This document shows, piece after piece, positions 17,942 through 26,050 of a stretch of 64,000 nt of DNA. A program made the position numbers and the translations under genes. The first letter of the stretch is position 1. Each line of letters begins with the position of its first letter. The DNA is from Pantoea anthophila (GTDB taxonomy: Bacteria; Pseudomonadota; Gammaproteobacteria; Enterobacterales; Enterobacteriaceae): assembly GCF_006494375.1 (NCBI RefSeq), contig NZ_VHIZ01000056.1, positions 1 through 64,000 on the forward strand, read 5' to 3'. The notes beneath the pieces were generated by a model. The model had not been told where the DNA came from. It saw only the letters and a program-made list of their open reading frames with translations, and searched no databases.

Positions 17942-18850
17942 ATGCGGCTCCGCCATATAGAGGTCTTTCAGGCCATCGTGCAGACCGGCAGCATCAGCGC
18001 AGCGGCGCGCCTGCTGAATGTGTCGCAGCCGAACATCAGCCGGGTGCTGAATCACGCTGAGCAGCAGCTGGGGTTTGCGCTGTTTGAACGCCGTATTCAG
18101 GGGATGAGCGTGACAGCAGAGGGGCGGCGCCTGCTGCCGGAAATCGACGAACTCTGTCAGCGCCTGCAATCCATTACCCAGCTCGCCGAACAGCTGCGGC
18201 GCGGCGAAGGGCAGTTAGTGCGCGTCGGGGCGGCTCACGCATTTGGTCAGATGGTGATGGCTCCTGCCCTGGTGACCTGGCGGCAGCAGATGGCCTCTGT
18301 CAGCGTTGAACTGGTGACCGAGCACTTCAGTACCTTATGCCAGATGATTCTGGAGAATCAGCTCGATTTTGCCCTGGTTTTCGGTCAGCAGGTCGACGCG
18401 GCTCTGCTGGCTGAACCCCTGTTTCACTCCTCCATGGTGGCGCTGCTGCCACGTCATCATCCCCAGGCTGACCCCGTTACGCTGGCGTGGTTATGCGACA
18501 ACAATCTGCTGATGATGCAGGCCCAGGACCCTTTAGGGCGCGTGCTCCATCGTGCGCTGCGCGATAAAAAACTGAATCCCGCCGTGTCGTTATCGATCAA
18601 AACCTACTCGGTCATCGCGGATATGGTGCTGGCGGGCGGCGGCGTGGGCGTCGTGGATCTCTTCACCGCCTGCCGCTATGCCGACCAGCTGAAATTGCTG
18701 CCCGTGGCCCAGCCCCTGCCGTTTGAAGTGATGCTGATCAGCCGGCGCGACCTGCCTCAGTCGCAGTCCACGCTGCAGCTTAAGCAGGTGATCCGCAACC
18801 GACTGTGGGAGATTGCCCGGCAGTGTGAAACGCAGTTTATTGCTGCCTGA
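17942..18850 (+). CDS. LysR-family transcriptional regulator
   Basis: The protein has 302 residues. The N-terminal winged helix-turn-helix is typical (MRLRHIEVFQAIVQTGSISAAARLLNVSQPNISRVLNHAEQQLGFALFERR begins the domain, residues 1-50). A linker helix follows, then a type 2 periplasmic-binding-like effector domain from about residue 90. It lies 170 bp after the D-aminopeptidase gene on the same strand. It is the most likely regulator of the dgcN-to-dppA operon, though LysR genes usually stand divergent to their targets, so this is inference. The intergenic gap holds a 7-bp hairpin (GAGGAGA/TCTCCTC) without a T-run. Confidence 0.85.
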   Translation: MRLRHIEVFQAIVQTGSISAAARLLNVSQPNISRVLNHAEQQLGFALFERRIQGMSVTAEGRRLLPEIDELCQRLQSITQLAEQLRRGEGQLVRVGAAHAFGQMVMAPALVTWRQQMASVSVELVTEHFSTLCQMILENQLDFALVFGQQVDAALLAEPLFHSSMVALLPRHHPQADPVTLAWLCDNNLLMMQAQDPLGRVLHRALRDKKLNPAVSLSIKTYSVIADMVLAGGGVGVVDLFTACRYADQLKLLPVAQPLPFEVMLISRRDLPQSQSTLQLKQVIRNRLWEIARQCETQFIAA

Positions 18851-18910
18851 ACCCGCGTCGCAGTTCCGTTCTCCGCCATCATTAACCCGGATGGCTCACG
18901 AAATCTGGAT

Positions 18911-18931
18911 CACCATGGTGCGCGCTGCACC
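18911..18931. promoter_or_regulatory. Palindromes upstream of the sigma-54 promoter, candidate activator sites
   Basis: CACCATGGTG (18911-18920) is a perfect palindrome. GGTGC-N5-GCACC (18917-18931) is a second, overlapping inverted repeat. They lie about 65-85 bp upstream of the GG-N10-GC promoter, a usual distance for enhancer-binding proteins. The half sites resemble the NtrC half site (GCACC/GGTGC), but spacing and order do not match the standard NtrC operator exactly. Confidence 0.35.
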
Positions 18932-18994
18932 GGCATTAGGCGTCTCTCGCCTGCCATCCGCCTCTGTACCGCCTTTCTGCGCCGCTTTTAACAG

Positions 18995-19010
18995 TTGGCG
19001 CATTAATTGC
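18995..19010 (+). promoter_or_regulatory. Sigma-54 (RpoN) promoter of the transporter-nitrilase operon
   Basis: The sequence TTGGCGCATTAATTGC contains GG at 18997-18998 and GC at 19009-19010 with exactly 10 bp between them. This matches the -24/-12 consensus TTGGCAC-N5-TTGC in 13 of the key positions or close to it. Transcription would start near 19021-19022, giving a leader of about 140 nt before the ATG at 19161. A nitrogen-related operon is a natural target of RpoN. Confidence 0.7.
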
Positions 19011-19044
19011 TTCCTTATCGTTACCGCATCCTGCCGGGCAGGAA

Positions 19045-19060
19045 CAGGCACCGTAGCCTG
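19045..19060 (+). promoter_or_regulatory. ANTAR-type RNA hairpin in the operon leader
   Basis: CAGGC (19045-19049) pairs with GCCTG (19056-19060) and encloses the six-base loop ACCGTA. ANTAR regulators recognise paired hairpins with hexaloops that have A at position 1 and G at position 4, as here. Two further structures follow. GTGGC/GCCAC lies at 19072-19086. CAGGC (19103-19107) can pair with GCCCTG at 19114-19119 around GAAGAA, and this would use up the 5' arm of the terminator. The operon encodes its own AmiR-like ANTAR protein. Confidence 0.65.
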
Positions 19061-19111
19061 GTAAGCGGCCTGTGGCGAGCAGCCACTCCACAACATCGAT
19101 TTCAGGCGAAG

Positions 19112-19149
19112 AAGCCCTGCCGGCAATGCTGCCGGCGGGGCTTTTTTTT
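19112..19149 (+). terminator. Leader terminator (attenuator) immediately upstream of the NCS1 transporter gene
   Basis: AAGCCCTGCCGGCA (19112-19125) pairs with TGCCGGCGGGGCTT (19130-19143) with one T-G wobble around ATGC, followed by a run of T to 19149. It ends only 11 bp before the start codon and just before the ribosome binding site (GGAG, 19150-19153). That makes it a leader attenuator rather than merely the terminator of the lysR gene. The upstream CTGCCGG (19031-19037) could pair alternatively with CCGGCA in the 5' arm. Confidence 0.8.
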
Positions 19150-19160
19150 GGAGCAAATCT

Positions 19161-20654
19161 ATGAGTAAGTTAAAAGCATGGTTTCAGGGGCCGCAGGATA
19201 TTACCGAAGCAGAGGCCGTTGAGGATTACGCGGTGGGCCGTGTGCCGGCGCACTATCGCTGGCCGATTCCGGCCATTATTCTGGTGCTGCTGGGCAACTC
19301 TACCGCGATGTTCTGGTTCAGCCTCGGGGCAGACATGAGCTACCAGGTCGGCTGGCCAATGCTGCTGTTGCCGATCGGTTATATGGTGGTGTTCGCCACC
19401 CTGATTGGCTCATGCATTATGAAGATGGCGAGTAAAGAGGGGCTCTCACTCAATCTGATGACGCGCGGGCTGGGGTTTGGCTATATGGGCTCCGCCTTCA
19501 CCTCGCTGATTTACGCCGTCAACTTCATCTTCTATTTCCTGTTTGAAGGCACCATTGTGTCTCACGCCATCGCCAACTATGCGGGCGTGCCGGTCAACTC
19601 CCTGACCGGTATCGCTATCTTTGCGCTGATGGGGCTGGCCGCCATCTGGTTTGTCTGGAAGGGCATGTCATCCATGCAGTTCCTGCAAACCTGGGGCGTT
19701 CCCATTTTCATTGTGCTGTTTGGCTTCTGTATCTGGCAGTTAACGCACCACTATCCGGCGGTCAGCTTCAGCGGCTGGCAGCCGAAAGGGGAGGCGGACA
19801 GTAACGCCCTGTGGCTGGTGATGAATATGGCCAACGGGCAGATTGTTTTTCAGGGACTGATGGCCACTGACTATGGTCGTTTTGCCCGTCCGGGGATCAC
19901 GCATAAAGGCACCGCAACCATCATGCTGGGGATGCTGATCCCGATTGTTATTGTCATGCTGTTTGGTGCCTTTATGGCCTACACCCTGATGCCGCATATT
20001 CAGGGCGAGGATGCCTGGTCGCTGGCGCTCGATCCGGGCTTCGTCTTCCCGCTGATTATGGGGCTGACCGGCGTGTTATTTGCAGTGATTACCCAGATCC
20101 GCATCAACGTCCTGAATCTCTACTCAGGTTCGATTGCCCTGTCGAACACCATGGATATGGCGTTTAACTATCGCCCGGGACGCCAGTGGTGGATGCTGCT
20201 GGTCTGGTTGCTCGGCGTGCTGTTCTATATCTGCAATATCCTGCAGTATACCGGCACGTTCCTCTCCATTACCGGCATTCTCACCAACACCTGGGTCTTT
20301 ATTATCCTTGCGGATTACTTTATCTGCCGCAAAGTGCTGCACCTTGCGCCTTCCGATTTCGTGGAGTATCGCAAAGCGTATCTGCGGATGTGGAATCCGT
20401 CCGGCGTCATTGCGTTGTGCGTCGCGGTGGCAACAGGCGCGGCAGGCGTGCTGGGCCTCTATCCGATGGTGTACGCCTCATTTATTGCCATGCTGGTTGG
20501 CCCTGTGCTGCATGTCGCTATCAGCGTGGCGACCCGCGGCAGCTACTACTTCAAAACCTTCCCGGAAGATATGCAAACCAGCTGGAAACCCTCTGATGCT
20601 TACCAGGGGCCGAAACCGGTGTTTAAACCCTTACTGAGCAAGGAGGCCGAATAA
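19161..20654 (+). CDS. NCS1-family nucleobase/hydantoin-type transporter
   Basis: The protein has 497 residues with about 12 hydrophobic segments. It belongs to the NCS1 family (cytosine, purine, allantoin, hydantoin permeases). The N-terminus has the family pattern DYAVGRVPAHYRWP followed by GNSTAMFWFSLGADMSYQVGW. NMANGQIVFQGLMATDYGRF and QIRINVLNLYSGSIALSN correspond to conserved central helices. The substrate cannot be read from sequence. The gene overlaps the next, a nitrilase-family amidohydrolase, by one base (TAATG). The imported compound is therefore probably an amide or nitrile-like nitrogen source hydrolysed by that enzyme. Confidence 0.85.
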   Translation: MSKLKAWFQGPQDITEAEAVEDYAVGRVPAHYRWPIPAIILVLLGNSTAMFWFSLGADMSYQVGWPMLLLPIGYMVVFATLIGSCIMKMASKEGLSLNLMTRGLGFGYMGSAFTSLIYAVNFIFYFLFEGTIVSHAIANYAGVPVNSLTGIAIFALMGLAAIWFVWKGMSSMQFLQTWGVPIFIVLFGFCIWQLTHHYPAVSFSGWQPKGEADSNALWLVMNMANGQIVFQGLMATDYGRFARPGITHKGTATIMLGMLIPIVIVMLFGAFMAYTLMPHIQGEDAWSLALDPGFVFPLIMGLTGVLFAVITQIRINVLNLYSGSIALSNTMDMAFNYRPGRQWWMLLVWLLGVLFYICNILQYTGTFLSITGILTNTWVFIILADYFICRKVLHLAPSDFVEYRKAYLRMWNPSGVIALCVAVATGAAGVLGLYPMVYASFIAMLVGPVLHVAISVATRGSYYFKTFPEDMQTSWKPSDAYQGPKPVFKPLLSKEAE

Positions 20655-22360
20655 TGCGCATCAACGTTGCAACCATTCAGTTTGAACCCACGCAGTTCAG
20701 AAAAGAGGAAAACGTCGCCCGGCTGCTGGCATTAGCCACTCAGGCGGCACGTGACGGCGCACGCTTAATCGTGATGCCGGAAATGGCCACTACCGGCTAC
20801 TGCTGGCAGGATCGTGCGGAGGTCGCCCCCTACACAGAAACGGCGGATGGCCCCACCAGTCAGGCATTCGCTGCGATTGCGCGTGAGTTTAACTGCTTTC
20901 TGGTTTTTGGCATGCCTGAGCGGGACAGGGTAACCGACCTCTACTATAACAGCGCCATTCTGGTCGGCCCGCAGGGCGTGATTGGCGTCCACCGTAAAAC
21001 ACATCCCTATATTTCGGAACCGAAATGGGCGGCTAACGGTGATGGCGGGCATCAGGTCTTTCAGACTGAGATCGGCAATATTGCGCTGCTGGTCTGTATG
21101 GATATTCACTTCATTGAAACTGCCCGGCTGGCTGCGCTGGGGGGCGCACAGATTATCTGCCACATCAGTAACTGGCTGGCTGAACGCACTCCTGCGCCTT
21201 ACTGGCTCACGCGCGCCTGGGAGAATGGCTGTGCGCTGATTGAAAGTAACCGCTGGGGATGGGAGCGGGGCGTGCAGTTCAGCGGCGGCAGCTGCATTGT
21301 GGATAGCCAGGGAAATGTGCTGGCCAGCTGCGACAGCGGCGATCGGATACTCAGCGCTGAGTTACCTCTTCCGGCGGAGAATCCACAGCTGAACAAACGC
21401 CGGCCTGAGCTCTATCAGCGGCTGATGACCAATACTTTCCTCTGGAACCCCGCGGACTTTTTTGGCTTATATGGGCGTGACCCCCTGCCTGACGGCAAAG
21501 CGTCCCGGATTGCGGTGGCGCAGTTTCGCCCGCAAGACGAGGTGAATGCCAATCTGGCACAGATTCGGCACTGGGCCGGACAGGCGAAATCAGAGGGCGC
21601 GGAACTGCTGATTCTGCCGGAGCGTGCGCTGACCGGGGGTGACGGCAGCCATTGCGCGCTGACGCGGGAGGATGCGCCTGTACAGGCGCTGATCGCGCTG
21701 GCGATGGAGCTGGATATCGCGCTGCTTGCAGGGTTCGCCGAGCGGGAAGGGGAGCAGTGCTACAACAGCGCGCTGCTGGTAAGCAGTGAGGGAGTCAACG
21801 CGTACTATCGCCAGATTCACCTCAGCGACCAGGATCGGCACTGGGCCTGCGCAGGGGATCAGTGGGTGACGTGCGATCTGCCCTGCGGGCGCGTTGGTAT
21901 TCTGCTGGGTGAGGATCTGCTGGTGCCGGAAGCAGCCCGCATTCTGGCGCTGGAAGGCTGCGACATCATCGCCTGCCCGGCGCAGCTTCATTCACCTCTG
22001 CCCATGGCGCACGCGGGCACGGCGATACCGCATGTCTGGCCGATCCCGCGCGGTGCCGATCCTTACCACTGGCTGCTGCCGCGCGTTCGGGCGGGAGAGA
22101 ATAACGTCTGGCTGGCTTTTGCCAACTGGCCCGCCGCCGCAGGCGAAAGCTTTGGCCTGAGCGGGATATACGGGCCGGATACCTTTGCCTTTCCACGCAG
22201 GGAAGCGAAAGCGACCGGTGCGAAGGGGCTGGCGCTGCTGGATATCTCCACGGGGTCAGCCGGCGATCCTTACCCCGATCATGTGGTAAGGCGTAAAGAC
22301 CTGGTGCTGATGCGTCAGCCGCATTTCTACACTGCGCTGATTGCTTCATCACCGAAATGA
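20654..22360 (+). CDS. Tandem nitrilase-superfamily amidohydrolase with a degenerate second domain
   Basis: The protein has 568 residues and consists of two carbon-nitrogen hydrolase domains, about 1-275 and 284-555. Domain 1 keeps the full catalytic set: E43 (MPEMATTGY), K115 (VHRKTHPYI) and C148 (LLVCMDIHF), with E122 nearby. Domain 2 keeps Glu323 (LPERALTGG), but the Lys position is Q387 (YYRQIHLSD) and the Cys position is G419 (GILLGEDLLVPE). It is therefore probably catalytically dead and structural or regulatory. The start has a strong ribosome binding site (AGGAGG) inside the end of the transporter gene. It likely hydrolyses the amide, nitrile or ureide brought in by the NCS1 transporter and releases ammonia. 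Confidence 0.83.
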   Translation: MRINVATIQFEPTQFRKEENVARLLALATQAARDGARLIVMPEMATTGYCWQDRAEVAPYTETADGPTSQAFAAIAREFNCFLVFGMPERDRVTDLYYNSAILVGPQGVIGVHRKTHPYISEPKWAANGDGGHQVFQTEIGNIALLVCMDIHFIETARLAALGGAQIICHISNWLAERTPAPYWLTRAWENGCALIESNRWGWERGVQFSGGSCIVDSQGNVLASCDSGDRILSAELPLPAENPQLNKRRPELYQRLMTNTFLWNPADFFGLYGRDPLPDGKASRIAVAQFRPQDEVNANLAQIRHWAGQAKSEGAELLILPERALTGGDGSHCALTREDAPVQALIALAMELDIALLAGFAEREGEQCYNSALLVSSEGVNAYYRQIHLSDQDRHWACAGDQWVTCDLPCGRVGILLGEDLLVPEAARILALEGCDIIACPAQLHSPLPMAHAGTAIPHVWPIPRGADPYHWLLPRVRAGENNVWLAFANWPAAAGESFGLSGIYGPDTFAFPRREAKATGAKGLALLDISTGSAGDPYPDHVVRRKDLVLMRQPHFYTALIASSPK

Positions 22361-22403
22361 GCCACAGACGCGGCCTGCGGGCCGCGCTGATTCAGGAGCT
22401 ATT

Positions 22404-23561
22404 ATGACTGCCACTCAGCCGCTGCCGAAACCCGTTATTCCGGTCGGTATTCTTTATTCAGTGTCAGGCGATTATGCGGTGATCGGGCGCGAGATGCTCA
22501 ACGGCATCCTGCTGGCGATTGAGGAGATAAACGCCAATCCCGCCCATCCGTTTACCCTGGCGCCCGTGATCCGCGATCCACAGGGGTCGCTGGATCTCTA
22601 TTACGACTATTGCCACGACTTACTCTATCGCCACGGAGTACGTCATGTGATTGGCTGCTACACGTCTGCGGCGCGGAAGACCATTCTGCCGTTGATCGAA
22701 GGTGCCAACGCGCTGCTGTGGCATTCCGCGCGCTATGAGGGGTTTGAGAGCAGCAATAGCGTGATTTACCTGGGGGCCAGTCCCAACCAGCATATCCTGC
22801 CGATGCTCAGCTGGCTGTTACAGCAGCAGGCGGCGGAGATATATCACATTGGTTCTAACTATGTCTGGTCATGGGAGATGGATCGCCTTACCCGTGAAGC
22901 CGTCATCCCCGCGGGCGGCAGCGTATTGCAGAGTAAATTACTGCCGATGGGGGACGAAAACGTGGAGGCGTTAATCGCGGATATTATCGCCTGCCGCCCG
23001 AAAGTCCTCCTGAATACCATGGTCGGCAAAAGCGCCTACAGCTTTTATCGCGCCTGGCACCAGGCCTGCCAGCAGCAGCCGTGGCTAAACGAGGTGCTGA
23101 AGCTCAGCCTGACGCTGTGTGAACCGGAAGTGCAGTTAATTGGCGCAGAGGCGTTAGAGGGATATCTGGTTTCTGCCAGCTGGTTTCAGTCGATTGACAG
23201 CGCCGCCAACCACCGTTTTCTGAGCAGCTATCATCAGCGCTTTGGTGAGCAGGTTTCGCCCTCAGTGGACAGCGAGAGTGCCTGGCTGGCCGGACATTTG
23301 CTGGCGAGAGCCATTGCGCGCCACGGCAATGCGGATGTGGACGGTGTGCGTAATGCGGTATTGCAGGATGAGATGGATTCGCCCGCCGGACGGATCCGCC
23401 TCGACGCCGACAATAATCACTGCTGGCTGACGCCGCATCTGGCGCGATGCCACAACGGCAGGCTGGAGAGTTTCTGGCAGGCGGAGGCGGCGGTGAAACC
23501 CGATCCCTGGCTGGCCAGGGTGGATCTCGCGAGTCTCATGCCGCGCGGAGGTGACGAATGA
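22404..23561 (+). CDS. AmiC-like ligand-sensing regulator (type 1 periplasmic-binding fold, cytoplasmic)
   Basis: The protein has 385 residues from the ATG at 22404, the same length as Pseudomonas AmiC. It has a branched-chain-amino-acid-binding fold (IPVGILYSVSGDYAVIGREMLNGILLAIEEIN at the start, residues 12-43, then VIGCYTSAARK and IYHIGSNYVWSWE). No signal peptide is present, so it is cytoplasmic. In the ami system AmiC binds AmiR and silences it until an amide ligand is present. The downstream gene, overlapping by ATGA, encodes the AmiR-like partner, which makes the assignment firm. UrtA/FmdD-type binding proteins are similar but have signal peptides. Confidence 0.85.
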   Translation: MTATQPLPKPVIPVGILYSVSGDYAVIGREMLNGILLAIEEINANPAHPFTLAPVIRDPQGSLDLYYDYCHDLLYRHGVRHVIGCYTSAARKTILPLIEGANALLWHSARYEGFESSNSVIYLGASPNQHILPMLSWLLQQQAAEIYHIGSNYVWSWEMDRLTREAVIPAGGSVLQSKLLPMGDENVEALIADIIACRPKVLLNTMVGKSAYSFYRAWHQACQQQPWLNEVLKLSLTLCEPEVQLIGAEALEGYLVSASWFQSIDSAANHRFLSSYHQRFGEQVSPSVDSESAWLAGHLLARAIARHGNADVDGVRNAVLQDEMDSPAGRIRLDADNNHCWLTPHLARCHNGRLESFWQAEAAVKPDPWLARVDLASLMPRGGDE

Positions 23562-24166
23562 GCCGAAAAAACGTACAGATGCGCGGATTAAAAGTGTGTG
23601 TGATCGGCTGTTCCGACCGTGATAACCACCATCTGGCGCAGCAGTTCAGCCGCATAGGCATTGAGGGGCTGTTCTGTACGGTGTTTCCGGATGAGAACCA
23701 GCTGGCTGACCAGCAGTTACTGGTGTTCGACGGGGATAACTCCACCCTGTTTCACCCCACGAACCCGCTCCCCTGGCCCGCGCTGCCAAAGGTAGCGCTT
23801 ACCGCCATTGAAACGCCCTCGCGCTTGCAGTGGATTGCTGAACAGAAGATCGACAGCTATATGCGTAAACCGGTGCGCTTTGATGGTGTGATGACCGCTT
23901 TTACCCTGGCGCTCAACCATGCCGCGCACATCAGCCAGCTCGACGCGCAGCTCCGGCGGCAGGAGGAGCGACTTCGGGCGCGTAAGTTTCTCTTCTCCGC
24001 ACAGCTGCGGGTGATGAATGCGCTGGGGCTGGATGAGGATGATGCCTACAGCCTGCTGCGCCGCGCCTCAATGGCGCAACACATGACCATTGAAAATCTC
24101 AGCTGTGCGCTGCTGAACGACACGGAGGCCTGGCTCAGCCGGCTGAAATCACTGCTGGTGGAATAG
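23558..24166 (+). CDS. AmiR-like antiterminator with C-terminal ANTAR domain
   Basis: The protein has 202 residues. Residues about 8-115 look like a receiver-type domain lacking the usual phosphorylation signature. A coiled coil follows (LDAQLRRQEERLRAR, about 128-142), then an ANTAR domain, about 140-190 (MNALGLDEDDAYSLLRRASM). This is the domain order of AmiR. ANTAR proteins bind leader RNA hairpins and prevent terminator formation. The leader of this operon has a fitting hairpin (19045-19060) and a terminator (19112-19149), so the protein probably controls its own operon. The AmiC-like protein, translated with it by a 4-bp overlap, would hold it inactive without ligand. Confidence 0.85.
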   Translation: MSRKNVQMRGLKVCVIGCSDRDNHHLAQQFSRIGIEGLFCTVFPDENQLADQQLLVFDGDNSTLFHPTNPLPWPALPKVALTAIETPSRLQWIAEQKIDSYMRKPVRFDGVMTAFTLALNHAAHISQLDAQLRRQEERLRARKFLFSAQLRVMNALGLDEDDAYSLLRRASMAQHMTIENLSCALLNDTEAWLSRLKSLLVE

Positions 24167-24418
24167 GGGGCTTTTTTTGCGGTGCTGTACCCGCATTTGA
24201 GCTGTCGGCTGGTGTGCTGTTATCGCAAGCCCTTTAAACGCAAAGATTAAACCGTTATCCAGCATGAATATGAGTAAACAAACATCTCAGATTTACAAGC
24301 TATCGATATTGCTGATAGTGATATAGCACTGTACTTCTTCAGCCTGGCAGGTCGAATTCCAGCCCAGGCTGAATATTAGCGTTGCTATTAAACTTTATGG
24401 TCGGTTTGATGTTCTCTT
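24167..24418. other. Convergent intergenic region with hairpin
   Basis: No gene is seen. A T-run (24172-24178) follows the amiR-like stop without a clear GC stem. CAGCCTGG (24340-24347) pairs with CCAGGCTG (24364-24371) over a 16-nt loop, possibly the end of the minus-strand srf transcript. No U-tract is present for either direction at that hairpin. Confidence 0.4.
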
Positions 24419-26008
24419 TTATTTAGCCTGAGTGATGGCTTGCGGAGCGTTGATTTGTTTACAGCTTTCGAGCCAGCCAGCGGTATCAATCTTGCCATTC
24501 TCCAGATACTTCTGCTGATTCTGCCAGTGAGCGGCAAGGAAAGGCTTTAGTCCTGAAAGACGTTTATTCAACGTGAGCATTTGATCAAACACAGTGACTT
24601 CATGCTGCAACCCCTCTTTCCCATACAGGGTGGCCGCATCGACCAGACTGCTGGCATAGTATCCTGTCAGTTGCTGCAGGCTGGCAGATTGTTCACCCAG
24701 CTTGGTTTTACGAATGACGCAGTTTTTGTCACTGGCGTCTTTGTTTTTGCACAGTAGTTCGTAGTTATGGTTTAAGAAATCGAGAAAGCGGCCATCATCC
24801 TGTAATTTGGTACAGAGGAATGAACCCAGGTTCAGGCTGGCGCGAATCGACTGATTGCGTTCTTCCTGTTGTTTCTGATTACTGGCACGAAGTTGATTTT
24901 CCAGGTCTTTAAGCTTCTGCTTCAGCGCTACATCATCCACATCCGACGCAAGTGTGCCCAGCGCTTTAACCGTGTCTTTGGTTCCGTCCTCTTTTGGAAT
25001 ATTAGCCTGACTTTCAGCCCCGAGGTTTTCCCAGCTTTTTTCCAGGAGCTTAACTTTATCTGTTGAGGTAATAGTGGGGGCCACCAGAACCAGACGCAGG
25101 CCAGTGCTTTTGCTCAGGGAAGGGGTAGCTTGATCATAGTAATTCACTTCTTTACGCGTTGCGCTGCGAATTTCTGTTGGGCCTGAGAGAAAATTGCCGC
25201 CACGCACAACGAAACCACCGGCCTGGCCATGTAAACGGTTAAGCTTATTGAGATAAAATGGATTGAACATCATCTCTGACACATTGCCCAGCATGTCATA
25301 CAAACCCAGTGGATTGGGCTGCAGTAATCCAATGAGTTGCACTCTGCCATTAGATGATTGAGCACCTGAGTACCACTCAAAGTTTTTCATATCATCCATC
25401 GGGTAATGCTGGTCGCGAAATTCAGCGCTGTTGACCTTTAATCCGCCACGCGCGGCAAATTCCCACTCAACTTCTGTTGGTAAACGTAAGAAACCAGCAG
25501 CACCGTCTTCTTTTGGCAACTTATCCATGGCATTGCTGCGCAGCCACTGGTTGTATTTATCGGCAGCGCTCACCGCGTCAAACCAGCTTATTCCTGTCAT
25601 GGGTAAACTGAGTTTGCGCGAAGGTGTAGGGCATGTGCCCTGTGTTAAAGCTTGATACTGCAGTGTGGTAAGTTCATATTTGGCTACCAGATAGTAGCGT
25701 CCTTTCGCCTTTTTATCCGTGAAGCTACCGGCGATAAAGGCAGGATAACTGTGTTCAATGACACCCCAGTCTCCGCTGTCCTGACCCAGAGTGATCGGCA
25801 AATCATCAAGTGGGCCTGCCATGGGGATTTCGACCCGACGGAACGCCATTGAACCTTCACAGGGCATAGGCAGAACAATATCTTCGCCATCGGGTTTAGG
25901 ATTCCAGGTGTTCTCTGTCCAGGGTTCCGCCAGGGCTAAAGAGGCATTGGCAAGCAGGCCGAGAGCTAACCAGTAAGGAAGTGAGACTGGTGTTAAGGTC
26001 ACGAACAT
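24419..26008 (-). CDS. Periplasmic formylglycine-generating-enzyme-like (SUMF1) protein, TagR-like
   Basis: The protein has 529 residues with an N-terminal signal peptide (LALGLLANASLALAEP). Residues about 100-315 form an FGE-sulfatase domain: ISWFDAVSAADKYNQWL, RLPTEVEWEFAARGG, NPLGLYDMLGNVSEMMF, VVRGGNF and a closing TGLRLVLVAP. The remaining 200 residues are helical with coiled-coil character (about 340-400) and four Cys. Such periplasmic domains in secretion systems (TagR) act as binding or activating proteins and not as sulfatase-modifying enzymes. It is the last gene of the srf operon and follows an ABC transporter gene by 42 bp. The ATG at 26008 has GGAG only 2 nt away. A GTG at 26002 has better spacing and may be the real start. 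Confidence 0.75.
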   Translation of the reverse strand: MFVTLTPVSLPYWLALGLLANASLALAEPWTENTWNPKPDGEDIVLPMPCEGSMAFRRVEIPMAGPLDDLPITLGQDSGDWGVIEHSYPAFIAGSFTDKKAKGRYYLVAKYELTTLQYQALTQGTCPTPSRKLSLPMTGISWFDAVSAADKYNQWLRSNAMDKLPKEDGAAGFLRLPTEVEWEFAARGGLKVNSAEFRDQHYPMDDMKNFEWYSGAQSSNGRVQLIGLLQPNPLGLYDMLGNVSEMMFNPFYLNKLNRLHGQAGGFVVRGGNFLSGPTEIRSATRKEVNYYDQATPSLSKSTGLRLVLVAPTITSTDKVKLLEKSWENLGAESQANIPKEDGTKDTVKALGTLASDVDDVALKQKLKDLENQLRASNQKQQEERNQSIRASLNLGSFLCTKLQDDGRFLDFLNHNYELLCKNKDASDKNCVIRKTKLGEQSASLQQLTGYYASSLVDAATLYGKEGLQHEVTVFDQMLTLNKRLSGLKPFLAAHWQNQQKYLENGKIDTAGWLESCKQINAPQAITQAK

Positions 26009-26050
26009 TCTCCGCTAATCTTTCGTTGACTAAAAAGTGGGTAAGATCAA

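Noticed and set aside
18813-19064. Small plus-strand frame overlapping lysR end and the operon leader, as a leader peptide
   Set aside because: It has no ribosome binding site, would start upstream of the sigma-54 start point, and does not end near the terminator.
19021-19160. Metabolite riboswitch (TPP, guanidine, purine) in front of the NCS1 transporter
   Set aside because: None of the conserved riboswitch core sequences could be found. The ANTAR hairpin plus encoded AmiR-like protein explains the terminator better.
24419-26008. The FGE-like protein as an active sulfatase-modifying enzyme
   Set aside because: No sulfatase gene is nearby, the protein is exported, and secretion-system relatives use the fold without that activity.
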